DNA of 12,748 nucleotides, from positions 1 through 12,748 of the forward strand of contig JALSSE010000200.1 of assembly GCA_026984415.1 (NCBI GenBank), read 5' to 3'. This DNA is from Hydrogenothermaceae bacterium. GTDB lineage: Bacteria > Aquificota > Aquificae > Hydrogenothermales > Hydrogenothermaceae. The translations under genes were made by a program, and so were the position numbers. The notes beneath the pieces were generated by a model that did no database searches, was not told the DNA's origin, and saw only the letters and a list, made by a program, of their open reading frames with translations. Shown here piece after piece: positions 8,221 through 12,748 of the stretch (positions are counted from its first letter, which is position 1; each line of letters opens with the position of its first letter).

Positions 8221-8249
8221 TTGATTTAGTTTTTATACTGTATTAAATT
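8221..8249 (+). promoter_or_regulatory. Candidate promoter for the rpsT-tRNA-tilS-ftsH run
   Basis: TTGATT (8221-8226) and TAAATT (8244-8249) have 17-base spacing and lie about 30-60 bases before the rpsT ATG. An alternative -10, TATACT, lies at 8234-8239 without a good -35. The 160-base divergent gap (8118-8277) must also hold the metK promoter, for which I find no convincing match. Otherwise it contains only the two strong ribosome binding sites at its ends. Confidence 0.35.
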
Positions 8250-8277
8250 ATTTATCTGAAAATTTGAGGAGGAATAA

Positions 8278-8550
8278 ATGGCACATACAGCATCAACAAG
8301 AAAAAGGGTAAGACAGGCTTTAAAGAGAAGAGAGATTAACAAATACCACAGGTCAAGAATGAAAACTGCTATTAAAAGATTTAATGAAACATTAGCAGAA
8401 AAAGGTGTAGAAGAGGCTGAAAAATTATTACCTTTAATAGAAAAATTAGCATATAGAGCAGCTGCAAAAGGTGCTATCCATAAAAATGAAGCTGCAAGAA
8501 GAGTTTCAAGGGTTGCGTTAAAACTTCAAAAAGCTAAAACATCTGCTTAA
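8278..8550 (+). CDS. rpsT: Small ribosomal subunit protein S20
   Basis: Binds 16S rRNA early in 30S assembly. The 90-residue protein is of normal length, highly basic and helical, with typical S20 features: an N-terminal HTASTRKRVRQALKRREIN, then RSRMKTAIKRF (residues 26-36), and GAIHKNEAARRVSRVA near the C-terminus. AGGAGG lies five bases before the ATG, one of the strongest ribosome binding sites in the window. The stop is 12 bases before the tRNA gene with no terminator between, so S20, the tRNA, tilS and ftsH are probably cotranscribed. In many bacteria S20 represses its own translation; nothing in this leader shows that directly. Confident assignment. Confidence 0.97.
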   Translation: MAHTASTRKRVRQALKRREINKYHRSRMKTAIKRFNETLAEKGVEEAEKLLPLIEKLAYRAAAKGAIHKNEAARRVSRVALKLQKAKTSA

Positions 8551-8562
8551 TTTAGAATAAAT

Positions 8563-8639
8563 GGCGGTATAGCTCAGTTGGTAAGAGCACGCGGCTCATA
8601 TCCGCGGGGTCCGAGGTTCGATTCCTCGTACCGCCACCA
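8563..8639 (+). tRNA. tRNA with CAU anticodon, probably elongator tRNA-Met (tRNA-Ile2 possible)
   Basis: A complete 77-base cloverleaf: acceptor GGCGGTA (8563-8569) with TACCGCC (8629-8635), D stem GCTC/GAGC (8572-8575, 8585-8588), anticodon stem CGCGG/CCGCG (8590-8594, 8602-8606), loop CTCATAT with CAT at 8597-8599, five-base variable loop, T stem CGAGG/CCTCG with TTCGATT loop, discriminator A and encoded CCA (8637-8639). A paired G1-C72 excludes a normal bacterial initiator. G4-C69 and G5-C68, rather than the C4-G69/C5-G68 recognised by E. coli TilS, and T at position 38, rather than the A usual in tRNA-Ile, favour elongator Met. The acceptor resembles that of the Bacillus elongator tRNA-Met as I recall it. 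The adjacent tilS gene is the only argument for Ile2. Confidence 0.95.
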
Positions 8640-8648
8640 TTTAATATG
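8636..8648 (+). promoter_or_regulatory. tRNA-to-tilS junction lacking a ribosome binding site
   Basis: The discriminator and CCA end at 8639 and the tilS ATG begins at 8646, leaving six bases (TTTAAT) and no Shine-Dalgarno sequence. The nearest purine-rich match is GAGG at 8613-8616, inside the tRNA T stem and about 29 bases away. The tilS frame stays open upstream to a TAG at 8553-8555, but contains no ATG, GTG or TTG, so no earlier start exists. Cleavage at the tRNA 3' end would leave an almost leaderless tilS mRNA. Confidence 0.7.
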
Positions 8649-10010
8649 GTAGAAAAAAAATTTCTCAAAGCTCAAAATGAGTTTTCACTTATAAACTTAG
8701 ACGATAAAATTCTAATAGGTTTTTCTGGTGGTTCAGATTCTGTTCTTCTTACAATTCTTCTTTTAAAGTTTAAGAAAACATTTAAAATTAAAGATATAGT
8801 TTTAGCCCACCTTAACCACTTACTCCGTGGAGAAGATTCTTTTGAAGATGAAAAGTTCTGTAAAGAGTTTGCAAAAAAACATAATTTAAAAATCTTTATA
8901 AAGAGAGTAGATATTAATTCTATAGCCCAAAAAGAAAAGAAATCTATTGAACAGGTTGCAAGGGAAGAAAGATATAAATTTTTCAACGAAATATTAAAAA
9001 AAGAAGATTTAAACAAAATTGCCACAGGACACCATTTATCAGATTTGGCTGAAACAATGACTTTGTGGTTTATTCAGGGGAACAAAAAAGGTTTAAAGGG
9101 ATTTAAAGCAAAAGAAGGTAATATCATACGTCCACTTTATTTTTTAAAAAAAGAAGAAATTACAAACTATTTAAAAAAAAATAAAATCCATTACAGAACG
9201 GATATTTCAAATGTAGAAACTAAATTTCTAAGAAATAAAGTTAGACATGAAGTTATTCCCAAAATGAAAGAAATAAATCCTTCCCTGGAAGATTCTTTAT
9301 TAAAACTTTCTAATTTTTTACACATTGATGACGAATTTTTAGAAATAGAAAGTGATAAAATTCTTTCACAATTAAACGAAAAAATAGATATAAATCAGCT
9401 AAAAAAGTACCATTTAGCTATAATTTACAGAGTGTTACAAAAATGGATAGAGAAAAAAACAGACGTGTATATTTCTTATTCACAGTTAAATGAACTACTG
9501 AAAATCCTAAATGTAGGAGGCACCAAAAAAATAAACATAGGAAAGGATTATTTAGTTGTTAAAGAGTATAATAATATTTCCATTAAAAAATCCAATCAAT
9601 TAGATGAAAAAAAATATTTTGAGTATAAATTTAAAATAGGTGAAACTGTTTACATAAAAGAGCTTAATATGGTTATAAAATCATTTAAAAAGGAAAAAGT
9701 TAATATTGAAGAACTGGCAAAAAAGGATAATATAGAGTGTTTTGATATACCAGATTACAAGGAAGATGAAGAATTTATTATCAGAACAAGAAAAAAAGGT
9801 GATAAATTTGTACCTTTTGGGAAAAAATCAGAAAAAAAATTAAAAGATATACTCATAAATCTCAAAATTCCTAAAAATATGAGAGAAAACATACCACTAT
9901 TGGTATTTAGAAATAAAATATTATGGGTAATAGGCTACAAAAGGTCTGCTTATTTCCCGGTAAAAAGAGATTCTAAAAATTTAGTTTGTTTTGAATTTAA
10001 GGAGGTATAG
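8646..10010 (+). CDS. tilS: tRNA(Ile)-lysidine synthetase
   Basis: Attaches lysine to C34 of tRNA-Ile(CAU) using ATP, changing its codon from AUG to AUA and its charging from Met to Ile. The 454-residue protein has the PP-loop SGGSDS (27-32), HLNHLLRG (55-62), [10 protein letters not shown] (128-137) and [10 protein letters not shown] (196-205) of the catalytic half. The C-terminal domain is at about 375-437 ([13 protein letters not shown] and on to [13 protein letters not shown]), so this is a full-length form. The start is fixed by lack of any earlier start codon and by normal spacing to the PP-loop, although no ribosome binding site is visible. The gene is even more A-rich than its neighbours, with an A8 run at 8653-8660 and an A9 run at 9173-9181. 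It is followed by ftsH after two bases; tilS and ftsH are neighbours in many bacteria, for example in Bacillus with hprT between them. Confidence 0.95.
   Translation: MVEKKFLKAQNEFSLINLDDKILIGFSGGSDSVLLTILLLKFKKTFKIKDIVLAHLNHLLRGEDSFEDEKFCKEFAKKHNLKIFIKRVDINSIAQKEKKSIEQVAREERYKFFNEILKKEDLNKIATGHHLSDLAETMTLWFIQGNKKGLKGFKAKEGNIIRPLYFLKKEEITNYLKKNKIHYRTDISNVETKFLRNKVRHEVIPKMKEINPSLEDSLLKLSNFLHIDDEFLEIESDKILSQLNEKIDINQLKKYHLAIIYRVLQKWIEKKTDVYISYSQLNELLKILNVGGTKKINIGKDYLVVKEYNNISIKKSNQLDEKKYFEYKFKIGETVYIKELNMVIKSFKKEKVNIEELAKKDNIECFDIPDYKEDEEFIIRTRKKGDKFVPFGKKSEKKLKDILINLKIPKNMRENIPLLVFRNKILWVIGYKRSAYFPVKRDSKNLVCFEFKEV
10001..10006 (+). promoter_or_regulatory. Ribosome binding site fixing the GTG start of ftsH
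   Basis: GGAGGT lies within the last codons of tilS, six bases before GTG at 10013. The tilS stop (TAG, 10008-10010) sits between site and start, an arrangement that favours translational coupling. No in-frame ATG offers comparable spacing. Confidence 0.85.
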
Positions 10011-10012
10011 AA

Positions 10013-11914
10013 GTGCAAATTTCCAAAAGCATATTAATCTGGTTTTTAATAGGGGCTTTCATTATTTTTGCATTTAATATGTTTGGCTCCAGACCAGTAG
10101 TAGATAATAAAGTATCATTTACAGAATTTATATCTATGGTAAATGAAAATAAAGTTAAAGAAGCCACTGTAAAAGGTGAAGAAATAACTGCAATAACATC
10201 AGATGGAAAAAGGATAGAAACAGTTATTCCTTCCGGATATGACAAAATATACGACATACTTACAGAAAATGGAGTACAGGTAAAAGTTATACCAACAGAG
10301 AATAATAGTTGGTTGATAACTCTTCTTATATCGTGGTTGCCAATTCTACTATTTATAGGTTTATGGATATTTATGATGCGGCAGATGTCTGGTGGTGCAA
10401 ACAGGGCATTTTCTTTTGCAAAAAGCAAAGCAAAAGTGTATTTAGAAGAAAAACCTGATGTTAAATTAGATGATGTTGCAGGAATGGATGAAATAAAAGA
10501 AGAAGTCAAAGAATTAATTGACTTTCTAAAGGAACCTTCCAGATTTCAAAAATTAGGTGGAAGAGCACCAAAAGGTATCCTTTTCTATGGAGACCCAGGT
10601 GTTGGTAAAACACTACTTGCAAGGGCAATAGCTGGGGAAGCAAGTGTTCCATTTATATCAATATCAGGCTCTGATTTTGTTGAAATGTTTGTAGGGGTAG
10701 GTGCTGCAAGGGTTAGAGACCTTTTTGAAACAGCCAAGAAAAATGCACCTTGCCTTGTATTTATAGATGAAATTGACGCAGTTGGTAGGGCAAGAAGTGG
10801 AGCTGGATTTGGTGGAGGACACGATGAAAGAGAACAAACACTGAACCAATTACTTGTTGAACTTGATGGTTTTGATTCCAATGAAGGAATAATTGTAATT
10901 GCTGCAACAAACAGACCAGACATATTAGACCCAGCATTACTTAGACCAGGAAGGTTTGATAGACAAATATCTGTTCCTAAGCCTGATGTAAAAGGAAGAT
11001 ACGAAATACTAAAAGTCCACCTTAAAAAGAAAAAAATACCACTTGGGGAAGATGTGGATTTAATGGTAATTGCAAGAGGTACACCGGGATTTTCTGGTGC
11101 TGACCTTGCCAATGTGGTAAACGAAGCAGCTTTACTTGCAGCAAGAAGAAGAAAAGATAAAGTTACAATGCAAGAATTCGAAGATGCTATGGATAGAATT
11201 ATGATGGGACTTGAAAGAAAAGGAATGGCAATAACTCCAAAAGAAAAAGAAAAAATTGCATACCACGAAGTTGGACATGCTCTTGTTGGGGTTATGCAAG
11301 AAGCATCAGACCCATTACATAAAATCTCTATCATTCCAAGGGGAATGGCTTTAGGTGTTACGGTAAATCTTCCTGAAGAAGACAGACATCTTTACTCTAA
11401 AAAAGATTTAATGGCAAGATTGCTTCAGCTTTTTGGAGGAAGGGCTGCAGAAGAAGTGTTCTACGGAAAAGATGGAATTACAACTGGAGCTGAAAACGAT
11501 TTAATGAGGGCTACTGAACTGGCGTACAGAATAGTCGCAGCATGGGGAATGACTGAAGAGTTAGGTCCTATTCATGTATCCACAGCAAGAAATAACCCAT
11601 TTATGCCGCAGCAAGCACCTGAAATAAGTGAAGAAACAGCAAGAAAAATTGATGAAGAAGTAAGAAGAATACTTACCGAATCTTACGAAAAGGCAAGAAA
11701 CATTGTTGAAATGTATAAAGATGCAGTTGTAGATATAGTTGAGCTTTTACTTGATAAAGAAACTATAACATGTGAAGAGATGTTTAAAATTTTAATGGAA
11801 CACAATGTACCTGTAATGAATAGATGTAGAAAAAAAGAAAATGAAAATGTAAATGTAGTTTCAGACTCATCTGCTCCTGATGTACCACCAGCAGGATTAC
11901 CAGCACCTGCATAA
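10013..11914 (+). CDS. ftsH: ATP-dependent zinc metalloprotease FtsH
   Basis: Membrane-bound AAA+ protease, hexameric, that unfolds and degrades misassembled membrane proteins and some regulators. The 633 residues are of normal length. TM1 lies at about 6-24 and TM2 at about 100-121, with an extracytoplasmic domain between them. The AAA module has Walker A GDPGVGKT (193-200), pore loop MFVGVG (225-230), Walker B FIDEID (250-255), and a second region of homology from TNRPD to RPGRFDR (299-317). The protease domain carries HEVGH (418-422) with D496 of GAENDL as the expected third zinc ligand, so it should be active. The tail is Asn/Pro/Ala-rich and probably flexible. The start is GTG with GGAGGT six bases upstream. 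The Walker A has D and V where most FtsH proteins have P and T, but the essential G-x4-GK-T is intact. Confident assignment. Confidence 0.98.
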   Translation: MQISKSILIWFLIGAFIIFAFNMFGSRPVVDNKVSFTEFISMVNENKVKEATVKGEEITAITSDGKRIETVIPSGYDKIYDILTENGVQVKVIPTENNSWLITLLISWLPILLFIGLWIFMMRQMSGGANRAFSFAKSKAKVYLEEKPDVKLDDVAGMDEIKEEVKELIDFLKEPSRFQKLGGRAPKGILFYGDPGVGKTLLARAIAGEASVPFISISGSDFVEMFVGVGAARVRDLFETAKKNAPCLVFIDEIDAVGRARSGAGFGGGHDEREQTLNQLLVELDGFDSNEGIIVIAATNRPDILDPALLRPGRFDRQISVPKPDVKGRYEILKVHLKKKKIPLGEDVDLMVIARGTPGFSGADLANVVNEAALLAARRRKDKVTMQEFEDAMDRIMMGLERKGMAITPKEKEKIAYHEVGHALVGVMQEASDPLHKISIIPRGMALGVTVNLPEEDRHLYSKKDLMARLLQLFGGRAAEEVFYGKDGITTGAENDLMRATELAYRIVAAWGMTEELGPIHVSTARNNPFMPQQAPEISEETARKIDEEVRRILTESYEKARNIVEMYKDAVVDIVELLLDKETITCEEMFKILMEHNVPVMNRCRKKENENVNVVSDSSAPDVPPAGLPAPA

Positions 11915-11919
11915 AAAAT

Positions 11920-11938
11920 AAGGGCTTTTTAGCCCTTT
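11920..11938 (+). terminator. Short hairpin after ftsH, possible weak terminator
   Basis: AAGGGCT - TTTT - AGCCCTT forms a 7-bp stem with a four-base loop, five bases after the ftsH stop. The loop is T-rich but only a short T run follows the stem before CA, so termination may be partial and tatD may be reached by read-through. It lies 24 bases before the tatD start. Confidence 0.55.
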
Positions 11939-11961
11939 CAAAACAGCCAAGAGGTAAAAAA

Positions 11962-12729
11962 ATGATAGATACCCATGCCCATTTGGATATGTTAAAAACA
12001 GAAGAAGATTTAATAGAAAGTGTAGAGAAGTTAGATTACATAATAACAATTGGCTGTGATAAAGAAGAAATACCAAAAGCTATCCAGATTGCAGAAAAGT
12101 TTGAAAATGTTTTTGCCTCTATTGGTTATCATCCTTACGATGTAAATGGAATTGATGATAATGATTTAGAAGAGCTAAAAACAACTGTAAAAAATAACAA
12201 AAAAGTTTTAGCTATTGGTGAAACAGGATTAGATTATTACAGGGATTACACTCCTGTTGATGTACAAAAAGAATTTTTTAAAAAGCAGATAAAGATTGCA
12301 AAAGAGTTAGATGTTCCTCTGATTGTTCACTCAAGAGAAGCAAATGAAGATACTATGGATATATTAGAGGAATATTCACCTTTTCCATCTTCTGGAATTA
12401 TCCACTGTTTTGGTGGAGATAGAAAAATGATGGAAAGGGCTGTAGAAATTGGATTTTATATCTCTTTTGCTGGAAATATAACCTATCCAAAAGCAGATGG
12501 ACTTAGAGATGTTTTAAAGCATACTCCATTAGAAAGGTTGTTGTTAGAAACTGATAGTCCTTTTTTATCTCCTCAGAAAAAAAGAGGAAAACCAAATAAA
12601 CCTGCTAATATCTTTTACACATTAGAATTTGTAGCTGAGTTCTTAGGAATTGATAAGAAAGAGTTGGAAAGAATAACTGATGAAAATGCACTAAGACTAT
12701 TTAAAATAAATGAGCTAACTACTGTCTAA
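11962..12729 (+). CDS. tatD: TatD family metal-dependent hydrolase (DNase)
   Basis: Belongs to the TatD/YcfH family of TIM-barrel, two-metal hydrolases; members studied have 3'-5' exonuclease or related DNase activity, though the true substrate varies. The 255 residues are of normal length. All expected metal ligands are visible: H5 and H7 (DTHAHLD), E87 (GETGLDYY), H123 (PLIVHSREA), H148 (GIIHCFGG) and D198 (LLETDSPFLSP). GAGGT lies six bases before the ATG. It follows ftsH after 47 bases that include a short hairpin, on the same strand, so it may be partly cotranscribed. Whether it is orthologous to E. coli tatD, ycfH or yjjV cannot be told from this alone, so the symbol is a family label. 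The 19 bases after the stop show nothing recognisable. Confidence 0.92.
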   Translation: MIDTHAHLDMLKTEEDLIESVEKLDYIITIGCDKEEIPKAIQIAEKFENVFASIGYHPYDVNGIDDNDLEELKTTVKNNKKVLAIGETGLDYYRDYTPVDVQKEFFKKQIKIAKELDVPLIVHSREANEDTMDILEEYSPFPSSGIIHCFGGDRKMMERAVEIGFYISFAGNITYPKADGLRDVLKHTPLERLLLETDSPFLSPQKKRGKPNKPANIFYTLEFVAEFLGIDKKELERITDENALRLFKINELTTV

Positions 12730-12748
12730 TATTTTGTTATATATCTTT

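Noticed and set aside
8118..8277. SAM riboswitch ahead of metK
   Set aside because: The gap is only 160 bases, shared with the rpsT promoter, and I see no conserved SAM-aptamer helices or terminator/antiterminator pair.
8553..8558. TAGAAT as a separate promoter for the tRNA
   Set aside because: No -35 at proper distance, and transcription would start inside the tRNA itself.
9997..10509. Open frame of 170 codons on the minus strand across the tilS end and ftsH start
   Set aside because: Antisense to conserved FtsH sequence; no recognisable domain or ribosome binding site.
10585..11334. Open frame of 249 codons on the minus strand inside ftsH
   Set aside because: It lies exactly opposite the AAA domain coding sequence; its Ser/Pro/Leu-rich, low-complexity product is typical of an antisense shadow.

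Overview
The window looks like chromosomal DNA from a thermophilic member of the Aquificota, most likely a Hydrogenothermaceae relative such as Sulfurihydrogenibium or Persephonella. The grounds are strongly AT-rich DNA (roughly one third G+C by eye), proteins rich in Lys, Glu and Ile, and an archaeal-type S-adenosylmethionine synthetase in an otherwise bacterial gene set (S20, FtsH, TilS, bacterial ThrRS). The assignment is inference and needs a sequence search.

Left part, minus strand (1-8117). metK (SAM synthetase) is transcribed leftward and ends at a clear intrinsic terminator. It is followed by a very large gene (863-6709) for a secreted subtilisin-family protease of 1948 residues. That protein has a signal peptide, a propeptide, an S8 catalytic domain with an intact Asp/His/Asn/Ser set, about 13 tandem ASH/choice-of-anchor-D type beta-sandwich repeats that each carry one cysteine pair, and a C-terminal Gly-Cys / transmembrane / Arg-rich tail resembling a protein-sorting signal. 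The 5' end of thrS follows, running off the left edge; it was found by reading the minus strand from the edge.

Right part, plus strand (8278-12729). A compact run diverges from metK: rpsT (S20), a CAU-anticodon tRNA, tilS (tRNA-Ile lysidine synthetase), ftsH (membrane AAA+ protease) and tatD (metal-dependent DNase/hydrolase). rpsT, the tRNA, tilS and ftsH are separated by only 12, 6 and 2 bases, which suggests one transcript. tatD follows a short hairpin. These are translation, RNA-modification and quality-control housekeeping genes.

Most notable are (1) the junction where tilS starts six bases after the encoded CCA of a tRNA and lacks a Shine-Dalgarno sequence, so its translation may depend on tRNA excision, and (2) the giant, cysteine-laddered, possibly Cys-anchored surface protease. 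No CRISPR array, insertion sequence, phage gene or riboswitch was seen. No gene-free stretch exceeds 300 bases; the longest is the 204-base gap between the protease gene and metK (6710-6914).
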